A stretch of 8,532 nucleotides of DNA, from assembly GCA_964575675.1 (NCBI GenBank), contig CAZNRY010000167.1, positions 1 through 8,532 of the forward strand. Reading direction: 5' to 3'. Made by a program: the position numbers and the translations under genes. The notes below the pieces were generated by a model. The model saw only the letters and a list, made by a program, of their open reading frames with translations, ran no database searches and had not been told where the DNA came from. Source of the DNA: CAZNRY01 sp964575675. Lineage in GTDB: Bacteria; Eisenbacteria; RBG-16-71-46; CAIMUX01; VGJL01. Below, in pieces: positions 1 through 6,733 of this stretch (position 1 is its first letter; every line of letters begins with the position of its first letter).

Positions 1-79
1 GGATCGGGTAGTCGCCCGAGGGCGCAGACCGCGCGAGAACCACGCCCGCCGCTAGTCCAAGAAAAGCGCGACGCCTCAC
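1..79 (-). CDS. Start of a Tat-exported protein, 3' part outside window; possibly the radical SAM partner of the MEMO-AMMECR1 gene
   Basis: Reading on the minus strand, a GTG at 79-77 overlaps the TGA stop (78-76) of the upstream MEMO-AMMECR1 gene in the GTGA arrangement typical of translational coupling. The frame stays open to the window edge for 26 codons, starting MRRRAFLGLAAGVVLA and continuing RSAPSGDYPI. This shows a twin-arginine motif (R-R-A-F-L), a short weakly hydrophobic stretch and then a polar region, which is the layout of a Tat signal peptide. No catalytic domain is visible, so function rests on context. MEMO and AMMECR1 proteins are commonly encoded beside a dedicated radical SAM enzyme (the AmmeMemoRadiSam system), and from memory some of those enzymes carry Tat-like leaders. 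Alternatives are any other Tat substrate. The overlap and signal are seen; the product is inferred. Confidence 0.6.
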   Translation of the reverse strand, partial: MRRRAFLGLAAGVVLARSAPSGDYPI

Positions 80-1635
80 CGCGTGTGCTTCTCCTCCAGG
101 ATCTGCGCCTCGAACACCTCGAAACTCGCCCCGCTCCGCCAATCCTCCGGCCCGAGACCCGCCTTGAGGCACAGATGGCGGAGCATCGTGTCGCGGTCCC
201 ATCCCTGTTCGGGTGCGACCTGGGGAAGGAAGACGGCGCGGTGGCCGTCCTTCTCCATGAGGACTCCGTGGCGGCCCACGATGATCGACTCGTAGCCCGG
301 CACCGCGGTGGGGGGTGTGAGGACCGAAATCTCGATCTCGATGGAATCGAGTTCTTCGGCGCGGAGCTCTCCAAACCGCGGATCGCGGAATGCGGAGCTG
401 ATCGCCTGGTGCGCGACCCCCTTCGTCAGAGGTTCTTCCCCGAAGATGCTCCCGATGCAGCCGCGCAGATCGCCGTCCTCGTTCAGCGTCACGAAGACGC
501 CGCGGATTTCCCGGAGGGGGGAGTCTTTGGAGAACTCGGATGGAACCTCGCTCGACGGGGGCTTCGTCCCGCGCAGCTTTGCGGCGATCGTTCCGCGCGC
601 GAGCTTCAGCAGAAGCGCCCCTTCCGCTTCATTCAACATCCGGGGGCCATCGGACGCCGGGTTGGCGCCAGGCGGGTCCCGATGCATCGCTCCCTCGCCC
701 CCGCCCCCGTCGACCGGCGGCAGAAAAGCGATCGCGAAGTAGCTGACCGAGTTCGTGAAATCTCCCATCAGATCCCCCGATCGCGCGTACCCCAGTGTGG
801 CGGCGCGCGCATTGCGTTCTTGTAGGAGCGTGAGCAAGATGCGAATCGGCTCGCGGCCGCAGATCGTGTCCTGGGTGCGCGAGCAGAACTCCTCGAAGCC
901 CTTCGGCGAGAGCGCATGAATGGCCGCGGCCGCGCGCCCGTCGAGTTCCTCGATCCGTTCTCGGACATTCTCCCGGAAGGGGACGTAATCGTAGTTCGGA
1001 CCGTAGTGCGTGAAGTCTGATGAGACGACGAGCAGGGTCGCAGGCCCCAACAGCGGCTTGAGTCCGTTCGCGACGTCCCTGCATCCATCCGCATCCAGGC
1101 GTCCGATCACGATCGGAACGAGACGGAAACCCGGCTCGAGCGCGACTTGCAGGAAGGGGAGTTGGATCTCGAGACAGTGTTCCTTTTCGTGTGCGGCTGG
1201 AAGGCGCGCGAAGCGGGTCCGCGCGGCCAGGGAGGCAACGGCCTCTTCGTCAAGAGGGACGTCTCCGAGCGGAGTGCGCCATGACCCGCTCGGGGGAAGG
1301 GCCGCCCCATCGAAGGGGACGCGATGGCTCGGTCCGATCAGGATGACCCGCTCGTATGTTCGTCCGCGCACGGTCGCGTATCCCCTTCCCGCCGTCGGGC
1401 CGGAGAATCGATAGCCGGCGTGGGGGACGATCAATGCGATGGGGGATTCGTCGCCGCGCGATGCCCGGGCCGAATCGTCGGAGAGATACGACTCGACCGT
1501 CCGGCGCAGGAGGGCCTTGTCTTCCGGATACCAACTTCCCGCGAGGATCGGCTCCCGGACGCCCGCCTGCGCGTTCGCCGCGCCCTGGATCAGAAGCAGC
1601 ACGAGGATCATGCGGTATGCGGTGCGGGGCGTCAT
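76..1635 (-). CDS. Exported MEMO-AMMECR1 fusion protein (AmmeMemoRadiSam system proteins B and A in one chain)
   Basis: 519 aa. Residues 1-24 form a Sec signal peptide (R4/R8, hydrophobic ILVLLLIQGAA, then an AQA-G cleavage site). Residues about 26-306 are a MEMO domain: AGSWYP (32-37), PHAGY with H72, GPSH with H104, the EHCLEIQLPF block (152-161), SSDFTHYG (205-212, with D207 and H210) and ICGR with C259. H72, H104, H210 and C259 match the residues lining the metal site in human MEMO1. MEMO resembles extradiol dioxygenases in fold. A Gly/Pro-rich linker (about 307-335) leads to an AMMECR1 domain (about 338-515) with the hallmark LRGCIG at 390-395 and the block SAFRDPRF at 414-421. The biochemical role of the system is not settled. 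The ATG at 1635 has a GGGAG 10-14 nt upstream; M9 is a possible later start that would also keep the signal. It overlaps the next gene by 4 nt. Family identity is secure; periplasmic location is inferred from the signal. Confidence 0.9.
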   Translation of the reverse strand: MTPRTAYRMILVLLLIQGAANAQAGVREPILAGSWYPEDKALLRRTVESYLSDDSARASRGDESPIALIVPHAGYRFSGPTAGRGYATVRGRTYERVILIGPSHRVPFDGAALPPSGSWRTPLGDVPLDEEAVASLAARTRFARLPAAHEKEHCLEIQLPFLQVALEPGFRLVPIVIGRLDADGCRDVANGLKPLLGPATLLVVSSDFTHYGPNYDYVPFRENVRERIEELDGRAAAAIHALSPKGFEEFCSRTQDTICGREPIRILLTLLQERNARAATLGYARSGDLMGDFTNSVSYFAIAFLPPVDGGGGEGAMHRDPPGANPASDGPRMLNEAEGALLLKLARGTIAAKLRGTKPPSSEVPSEFSKDSPLREIRGVFVTLNEDGDLRGCIGSIFGEEPLTKGVAHQAISSAFRDPRFGELRAEELDSIEIEISVLTPPTAVPGYESIIVGRHGVLMEKDGHRAVFLPQVAPEQGWDRDTMLRHLCLKAGLGPEDWRSGASFEVFEAQILEEKHTR

Positions 1636-1764
1636 TCTCCCGTTCTCCCTCCCGCGCCTGCGCCGGGATCAGGTTTCGACCTCCGGGGATTCCGCGGCGA
1701 GTCCTTGAGTGACGATCGCGGGCCTGCGACGTCGTCCGATCGCCGCATCCTCACGGCGACGCTC

Positions 1765-1793
1765 AGGTTACTCCCGCCGGCGAAGCGGATCAA
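1765..1793 (-). promoter_or_regulatory. Possible sigma-70-like promoter for the MEMO-AMMECR1 gene
   Basis: On the minus strand TTGATC (1793-1788) and TAACCT (1770-1765) are separated by exactly 17 nt. That would put a transcription start near 1758 and leave a leader of about 120 nt before the ATG at 1635. The -10 match is only partial (3 of 6), so this is a weak call in a GC-rich genome. Confidence 0.27.
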
Positions 1794-1800
1794 TCGGGCC

Positions 1801-1830
1801 TTCCTCGACGCCTTCGTACTCCCTTACACT
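1801..1830 (+). promoter_or_regulatory. Possible promoter for the GT-C membrane protein gene
   Basis: TACACT at 1825-1830 is a reasonable -10 element; TTCCTC at 1801-1806 is a poor -35 with an 18-nt spacer. The predicted start near 1837 would give a leader of about 50 nt. The rest of the 250-nt divergent region (1636-1885) shows no RNA gene or convincing reading frame. Confidence 0.22.
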
Positions 1831-1870
1831 GTCCGCGTTGCGTTACGGCGGACCGGCGGACGCGGATGAG

Positions 1871-1876
1871 AGGAGA
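1871..1876 (+). promoter_or_regulatory. Ribosome binding site that sets the start of the GT-C gene
   Basis: AGGAGA at 1871-1876 lies 9 nt before the ATG at 1886. The same frame is open back to an ATG at 1709, but those extra 59 codons translate to an Arg/Ser-rich stretch unlike a membrane-protein N-terminus. They would also cover the promoter region, so 1886 is preferred. Confidence 0.6.
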
Positions 1877-1885
1877 TGCGTACCC

Positions 1886-3757
1886 ATGGAGATGGTTCCC
1901 GAGCTTCCGAATGCGCCGCGTCGGAGGGTGCCGATCCTTCCAATCGCCTGGGGCGCCCTGGCGATTCTGCTCATTCTCCTTCTCTGTCCGGCCTGGCAGG
2001 GTCCCGACGTCTTCTATCACATGGCGCTCGGCAAGGGGGTCCTCGCGACGGGACACCCGCAGCCGCCCGATCCGGTGATGGCGCAGCAGCCCGGCTATCT
2101 CAACATTTACTGGCTCTTCCAGATCGTGCTCCACGGCCTTTACGCGGTGGGTGGGGTGATGGGCGTCACCCTGTTCATGATGGCGGTCTGGATCGGTGTG
2201 TTCTACCTCTGGTGGCGCGTCTCGAAGGCCTCGCTCATGCCCGCGCTCGGGTTCCCCGTCGCGCTCATCGTCATTCTGATCGTGCAGGGCCGCTTCGATC
2301 CGCGTCCCGACGCCGTTTCATGGTTCCTCCTGATGACCGAGCTGGTCCTGCTCACGACGTGGGACTTCACGCGCAGGCTCTCATGGAAGCAGTACGCGAT
2401 GTTCGCGCTCGTCCAGGTTCTCTGGACGAACACGCACGTCTTCTTCATTCTCGGGCCGGCAATCGTCGCGGCGTCGCTTCTCTCGCGTTTCCTGCACGGC
2501 GAGCACAAGACTCCCGTGGCAGAGACCGCCAAACTGCTCGGCGTCACCATTCTCGCCTCGCTCGTTTCGCCCTTCGGGATCAAGAGTTGGCGCTTGATCG
2601 GCGTGCTCTGGGGCTTTTCGCGGCAGATGCGCGAGTCGATTGTCGAGTTCCGTCCCCCCACAGGCCCGCTATTCGATCTCTGGACGGTGAAACTCCTCTG
2701 GGTCTTCTGGGGGGTGACCGTTCTTGCACTCGTCTTCCTCCTGGCGCGACGGCGGCTGAAGGTCTTCCATGGCCTCCTGGCGGCGTCCGCGCTCTACCTG
2801 AGTGCGACGAGCGTCCGCTGCATACCGGCCCTGCCCCTGCTCTCCGCTCCCCTGTGGGGACTCCTCATCGCGAGCCTCTCCTCGCGGAAGTCGATCCCTC
2901 TGGAGGACGGCGTTTCGTCGGACGAAGCCTCCTCGCACGATGCTTCCCCGCGCGGGCCAGGCCGCATCACCGTCGGAATCGCGGCCGGTACGGGTCTGCT
3001 GTCGCTGGCGCTGGGCGTGTGGGTGTTGACCGGCGGCTTCTACGGTTCGCTTCAGAGCGCCAGCCGGTTCGGTCCATCGCTTCCGGTCGACGCCTATCCG
3101 CTCCGCGTTTCGGAGTATCTCCGCAAGGTTTCGTTCGAGGGGAAGGTCTTCAACAACTCCGCCGACGGCGCTTACCTCGAGTACGCATTCCCGCGGATCC
3201 GGCCCTACATGGACCCGCGCTATCTGGATGCCGCGATCGTGAAGGAGTACTTCAAGGCGCTGCGAGATCCTCAGGCGTTCCACGAGCTGGATCGGAAGTG
3301 GAAATTCGACGGCGTCCTGCTGCGGGTTACGGAGAGCCCGGAGCTTCTCGGGGACCTTCTGGCCGCCGAGCACTGGATGCTCGTCTATGCGGATCTCCAC
3401 CGGGCGTTCTTCGTGCGCACGTCCGATGTCACCGCGCGCGGGTGGACGAGCGAACCGTTCCGATTCTATCAGGGGGAGGACCTGACGGCGATGACCAACT
3501 GGACGCCGAGCATCCAATGGGTCGTCGCCCTCGTGCGGCTCAAGAACCGCCCGCTTATCATGGATGCGCTCCGGCAGTTCGATCGCTCCCCGCGGATCCC
3601 GTCATGGGTCATCCAGTATGCCCTCGGATACGGCCTGCAGACGAAGGACAAGGAGCTCGTCGCGCTGGGACGCGGAATGCATGCGCGGATGGTATCGCAC
3701 AAGGATGCCGATCGGAGCGCGGTCGATCGTCTGATGTCGATGACCGGGCAGATGTGA
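1886..3757 (+). CDS. Polytopic membrane protein, GT-C fold (glycosyltransferase family 39-like)
   Basis: 623 aa from the ATG at 1886. The N-terminal two thirds are hydrophobic, with roughly nine to eleven membrane spans between about 18 and 385. The first loop after TM1 reads GPDVFYHMALGKGVLATGHP and then PDPVM. The D41/H45 pair and D62 match the acidic first-loop pattern of GT-C glycosyltransferases, which use polyprenyl-phosphate sugars on the outer face of the inner membrane. Other family-like blocks are NIYWLFQ (73-79), RFDPRPD (136-142) and WTNTHVFFILG (180-190). A polar loop (about 333-360) precedes the last span. The C-terminal region (about 385-623) is soluble; its VFNNSADGAYLEYAFP (421-436) and YMDPRYLD (441-448) resemble the globular tail of a widespread family of uncharacterised bacterial membrane proteins of this type. 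Substrate is unknown. It stands alone on this strand, convergent with the barrel gene 20 nt away. Confidence 0.72.
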   Translation: MEMVPELPNAPRRRVPILPIAWGALAILLILLLCPAWQGPDVFYHMALGKGVLATGHPQPPDPVMAQQPGYLNIYWLFQIVLHGLYAVGGVMGVTLFMMAVWIGVFYLWWRVSKASLMPALGFPVALIVILIVQGRFDPRPDAVSWFLLMTELVLLTTWDFTRRLSWKQYAMFALVQVLWTNTHVFFILGPAIVAASLLSRFLHGEHKTPVAETAKLLGVTILASLVSPFGIKSWRLIGVLWGFSRQMRESIVEFRPPTGPLFDLWTVKLLWVFWGVTVLALVFLLARRRLKVFHGLLAASALYLSATSVRCIPALPLLSAPLWGLLIASLSSRKSIPLEDGVSSDEASSHDASPRGPGRITVGIAAGTGLLSLALGVWVLTGGFYGSLQSASRFGPSLPVDAYPLRVSEYLRKVSFEGKVFNNSADGAYLEYAFPRIRPYMDPRYLDAAIVKEYFKALRDPQAFHELDRKWKFDGVLLRVTESPELLGDLLAAEHWMLVYADLHRAFFVRTSDVTARGWTSEPFRFYQGEDLTAMTNWTPSIQWVVALVRLKNRPLIMDALRQFDRSPRIPSWVIQYALGYGLQTKDKELVALGRGMHARMVSHKDADRSAVDRLMSMTGQM

Positions 3758-3770
3758 AGCGGGCGGCTTC
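3756..3770. terminator. Small hairpin between convergent genes, possible terminator
   Basis: GAAGC (3756-3760), loop GGGCG, GCTTC (3766-3770) form a 5-bp stem in the 20-nt gap between the stop codons of the GT-C and barrel genes, overlapping the first of these. There is no T-run on either strand, so it would be at best a weak intrinsic terminator. Confidence 0.22.
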
Positions 3771-3777
3771 GTAGCCT

Positions 3778-6534
3778 TCAGGGCAACAGCAGGCGCAGCC
3801 CCGCGCGCAGGAGCCTCGGCTCTCCGTAGTTCGCCGGATCCTGGATCCGTTCGGCGTACTCGCTCGCGAACCCGTTCCGCTCGCTCAACCGATCGGGGAT
3901 GAGCCTCGTGCCCAGCGCCGCGTCGTCGTCCCCTTCGCCGGTCGCCTGGTAGACCCGGATCACATTGCGCCGGTCGGTGACGTTGGTCACCTCGAACCAC
4001 ACCTGCAGCTCACCCTTCGGGAACGCGACCGCCTTGGCGATGCGAAGGTCGAGCTGTCCCGTCCATGGAAGGGTCCCATCGTTCGGATCGATTCCGGTCA
4101 GCACGACCGGCTGAACGTCCTCGGGGGGGGGAAGCACGCCCGCGGGATAGATCGTGGTCCAGGAAAAGCGCCCGCCCGAGGCCGCGCGGAAAAGCGCGGA
4201 GGCCTCGAAGCCATCGAAGAGGATCCGTCCGGATTCCCCGATCAGATCCGCGGGGGTGCGCGCCGTGAACGCCAGGGAGACGCGGTGCCGGCGATCATGG
4301 ATGGACGGATAGAAGCCGCCCGCCTCGCCCTCCTGCAGGGAAGGAACCACGGGCATCAGGCCCTCGCGCTGGGCGAGGAAACTCGCCGGCATCCCGCCTT
4401 CGTACCGCGCGGCATCCAGCAGTTCCGGTTCCACGGCCTGTGTTCGCGCGCGGGAAAGATCATAGGAAACACGAGCGGCAAAACGGGGGGTGGGCTCCCA
4501 CTCCGCTCGGACAAACAGATCGATCAGGTCGCGGGCCCCTTCGTTGACGTAGTAAGCGAGTTTGCCGCCCGAGACCGAGTAGGCGCGCGGGGTGATGGCG
4601 TTGTCCGTTCGCCGGCCCTCGGCGCCGACGCGGAACCGGAGATCCGGAGTCATCCGCATGCCGATGGCGGCCAGTCCGTCGAGGACGCGTTCCGGTCGCA
4701 GGCCGGGGTTGCCGAGAACTGTCTTCATCTCTATTCCGCCCGATTCCGCGAGGAGCGCGGTCTCCTGGAGGAACGGCACGCTGTAGTAGAGCGCCTCCGA
4801 GGGGGGGACTCTTGTCTCGCCGCCGCCCGAGATCCAGAGCCTCCACCGCGAGCCGATAGCCCGCGTATAGGCGATTCGCGGATCGATCGTCGTTCGCGCG
4901 ACGGCGTCGCCGAGCGACAACGCATTGAGTAACTCGTCGTTTCCGAACGGATCGTCGAGTTTCCGCAGGGGCTTCTGCCCCGAAGCGAACCGCGTCAGGC
5001 GCAGTCCGACCTCGATCTCTCCCCCCAAGGAGGGGACGCCACGCCGCGCCGTTCCGAAAGCCGCCATGGTCGAGGGATGCCCCGGTTCCCTTCCCTCCGC
5101 ATCGCTGTGCGCCTCGCCGAGCTCGTCGTACCCGATGGCTTGACGATCCGATTCGATCGTGATGCCGGAGTTGACCGGATTGAAATGCTCGTAGCTTCTG
5201 TAAGTCCCGCGGCGAAGGAGGATTCCGGCGCCCGCGGAACGCGCGGTCCCCGGATCGCGCCACGCCTCGAACCGGCCAATCCACTCGACCTGCACATTCC
5301 TGCGAAAGTAATTGTAGGCATGCCCATCGATCGTATTGCCGTCCACGACCCTGTCGCCCTGCCAGTAGAGTTCGTTCTCCTCCACGGCGTCCACGGCTCC
5401 CGCCGAGCTCGCGTAACCGGAGATGTTGTCGAAATAGGTGCCGTCTCCCGTGGCCGTGTAGGTCCGCTGCAGGTCGATCTCGGCGAGAAACTGCAGACGC
5501 TCACCGTGCTCGTGGACGGCGCGCACCCCGCCTTCGATCGAGGCGCGATCCACGCGCGGCGCGTGCGAGGCGTCGTGGCGGTAAGCCTCCACGAAGTGGT
5601 TCCGTTGGGATCCCTCGCCGTAGAGCAGGGCGTTCACGCGGGTGCGGTTCGACGGGCGGGCGTCGATGCGGCCGAAGAGGTCGAAACCCTTGAGGCCGTT
5701 GTTGGCAAGCTTCTCGCCGGACGAGAAGACGCTCGGGGCGGCGTCGGCGAAGTCGATCCCCCGAAGTGAAAGGACCACGCGAGGATCCCATGGGACCTTC
5801 GAGAATCGCCTGGCGAGGCTTCCCTCGTATGAGTTGCGTCCCCTGCTTCCGGTCGCCCTCTCGATCTCGCCGAAGGAGGAATCGTAACGAGACAGGAGCC
5901 GCCGGGCCGCGGTCTCGACCGAGGCCGGGCCAAGGCCCAGGGGCGTGCGAAGGGAGCGAACCATCGACCCGCTCCGCACGCGGGCATCGTGGCGGAATCC
6001 GGTGCCGATCAGGTCGAGCCGATCGAGGCTCTTCTGCCGCGGGGACGCGGGGGATGTCTCCGCGGCGATCGGCCCTTCCTCGCCGGCTCCGGGAAGCCCG
6101 TCGATCCATGCTGCATCCCATGCGTCTTCGATCCCGAAGGGGTCGGGTCGGAACGGATCGATCGCGAGGCGGCCGCGTCCGATCTCCGCGCGGATGACGG
6201 CCGTGAGCCCCTCGTGGATCCCAATCTCGATCGTCGACTCCTCGCCGGATCCCGGCGAGCCCGCCGCATCCAACCCGACGCGGTAGACGCCGGGCTCGAG
6301 CCCGTCGAAGAGGATCTCGCGTGATGCGAGGGCGAGGGCGTCCATGGTTCTGGATTCTTCACGTCCCGGACCGCTCAGCGTGAGCGCAGGGGGGATCGGA
6401 CCCGCGAGGGCGCCTTCGAGGCGGACGAGCAACCGTCCGCCGTATCCGTGCGCCGTCCCGATGATCGCCAAGGAGAAAGCGAGGCTGCAGGCCGCGAGGA
6501 CGAGCTTCGTGAGACGGCGAGTGTTCTGCGTCAT
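3778..6534 (-). CDS. Outer-membrane TonB-dependent-receptor-like beta-barrel without a recognisable plug
   Basis: 918 aa from the ATG at 6534, chosen over an upstream in-frame ATG at 6636 because it has GGAGGA just before it and begins a clean signal peptide (LVLAACSLAFSLAIIGTAHG, 11-30). Residues about 31-125 look like a carboxypeptidase-regulatory/prealbumin-like beta domain (FDGLEPGVYRVGLDA, 76-90). Residues 126-220 are low in recognisable features. I find no TonB box and no plug hallmark (RG..N..lvDG), although SFGEIERATGSRGRNSYEGS (220-239) resembles the plug-to-barrel junction. The barrel follows, with typical receptor motifs: GNPGLRPERV (608-617), HDRRHRVSLAF (746-756) and FEVTNVTDRRNV (847-858). 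It ends GLRLLLP, with Pro instead of the usual terminal aromatic. Such proteins take up substrates or export material across the outer membrane; the substrate here is unknown. A C9 run encodes P802-P804. Confidence 0.8.
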   Translation of the reverse strand: MTQNTRRLTKLVLAACSLAFSLAIIGTAHGYGGRLLVRLEGALAGPIPPALTLSGPGREESRTMDALALASREILFDGLEPGVYRVGLDAAGSPGSGEESTIEIGIHEGLTAVIRAEIGRGRLAIDPFRPDPFGIEDAWDAAWIDGLPGAGEEGPIAAETSPASPRQKSLDRLDLIGTGFRHDARVRSGSMVRSLRTPLGLGPASVETAARRLLSRYDSSFGEIERATGSRGRNSYEGSLARRFSKVPWDPRVVLSLRGIDFADAAPSVFSSGEKLANNGLKGFDLFGRIDARPSNRTRVNALLYGEGSQRNHFVEAYRHDASHAPRVDRASIEGGVRAVHEHGERLQFLAEIDLQRTYTATGDGTYFDNISGYASSAGAVDAVEENELYWQGDRVVDGNTIDGHAYNYFRRNVQVEWIGRFEAWRDPGTARSAGAGILLRRGTYRSYEHFNPVNSGITIESDRQAIGYDELGEAHSDAEGREPGHPSTMAAFGTARRGVPSLGGEIEVGLRLTRFASGQKPLRKLDDPFGNDELLNALSLGDAVARTTIDPRIAYTRAIGSRWRLWISGGGETRVPPSEALYYSVPFLQETALLAESGGIEMKTVLGNPGLRPERVLDGLAAIGMRMTPDLRFRVGAEGRRTDNAITPRAYSVSGGKLAYYVNEGARDLIDLFVRAEWEPTPRFAARVSYDLSRARTQAVEPELLDAARYEGGMPASFLAQREGLMPVVPSLQEGEAGGFYPSIHDRRHRVSLAFTARTPADLIGESGRILFDGFEASALFRAASGGRFSWTTIYPAGVLPPPEDVQPVVLTGIDPNDGTLPWTGQLDLRIAKAVAFPKGELQVWFEVTNVTDRRNVIRVYQATGEGDDDAALGTRLIPDRLSERNGFASEYAERIQDPANYGEPRLLRAGLRLLLP
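4123..4131. repeat. G9/C9 homopolymer within the barrel gene
   Basis: Nine consecutive G on the plus strand, read as three CCC proline codons (P802-P804) in the minus-strand barrel gene. It is the longest mononucleotide run I see in the window; a G7 lies at 4801-4807 in the same gene. Loss or gain of one base would shift the frame for about the last 115 residues. The receptor-like motifs both before and after the run are in frame as given. Confidence 0.9.
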
Positions 6535-6537
6535 CGA

Positions 6538-6543
6538 TCCTCC
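6538..6543 (-). promoter_or_regulatory. Strong ribosome binding site deciding the barrel gene start
   Basis: The minus strand reads GGAGGA followed by TCG and the ATG at 6534-6532. This near-perfect Shine-Dalgarno sequence supports 6534 rather than the upstream ATG at 6636. The latter would add 34 mostly charged residues before the signal peptide. Confidence 0.75.
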
Positions 6544-6571
6544 ACGCTCCGCCCGATCCCCGGCGGCGGGA

Positions 6572-6585
6572 CTATCGAATGATAG
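6572..6585 (-). promoter_or_regulatory. Inverted repeat overlapping a possible -10 box upstream of the barrel gene
   Basis: CTATC (6572-6576), GAAT, GATAG (6581-6585) is a perfect 5-bp inverted repeat. On the minus strand it contains TATCAT (6584-6579), a good -10 candidate that would start transcription about 38 nt before the ATG at 6534. No convincing -35 is visible 16-18 nt further upstream. The repeat could be an operator or chance. Confidence 0.27.
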
Positions 6586-6721
6586 CGCAGGGCTCGCTCG
6601 AGACCGCAGGCTGGATTCGTGCCGCCGTTCGTCCAAGATACTGCAGGACTGCGGCGGGCGGCTGCGCTAGGCTGGCCTCGCGATCGGGGAATCGATGGGG
6701 GGTGCCCTTCCTCGGTCGGAC

Positions 6722-6728
6722 AAGGAGG
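6722..6728 (+). promoter_or_regulatory. Ribosome binding site of the PF04020-family gene
   Basis: AAGGAGG at 6722-6728 is a full Shine-Dalgarno sequence 5 nt before the ATG at 6734. It excludes the in-frame ATG at 6695, which lies upstream of this site and would add 13 polar residues. Confidence 0.75.
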
Positions 6729-6733
6729 TATGG

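Noticed and set aside
85..825. A 246-codon plus-strand frame antisense to the AMMECR1 half of the fusion
   Set aside because: Antisense reading of a well-recognised conserved domain; composition is typical of a shadow and no family motif is visible.
1709..1885. N-terminal extension of the GT-C protein from the ATG at 1709
   Set aside because: The 59 extra codons are Arg/Ser-rich with no Shine-Dalgarno support and overlap probable divergent promoters. The ATG at 1886 has AGGAGA in place.
1876..3774. A 632-codon open frame on the plus strand overlapping the GT-C gene
   Set aside because: It is in the +2 phase of a gene with clear membrane topology. Its translation is Arg/Ala/Gly/Pro-rich without domains, as expected of a GC-rich shadow frame.
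4801..4807. G7 run in the barrel gene as a second phase-variable tract
   Set aside because: Seven bases is short, and runs of six or seven G are common elsewhere in this GC-rich window (for example near 309 and 6694).
4460..5284. A 274-codon minus-strand frame inside the barrel gene
   Set aside because: Arg-rich, out-of-phase translation of the barrel sequence. The barrel frame contains recognised receptor motifs across the same stretch.
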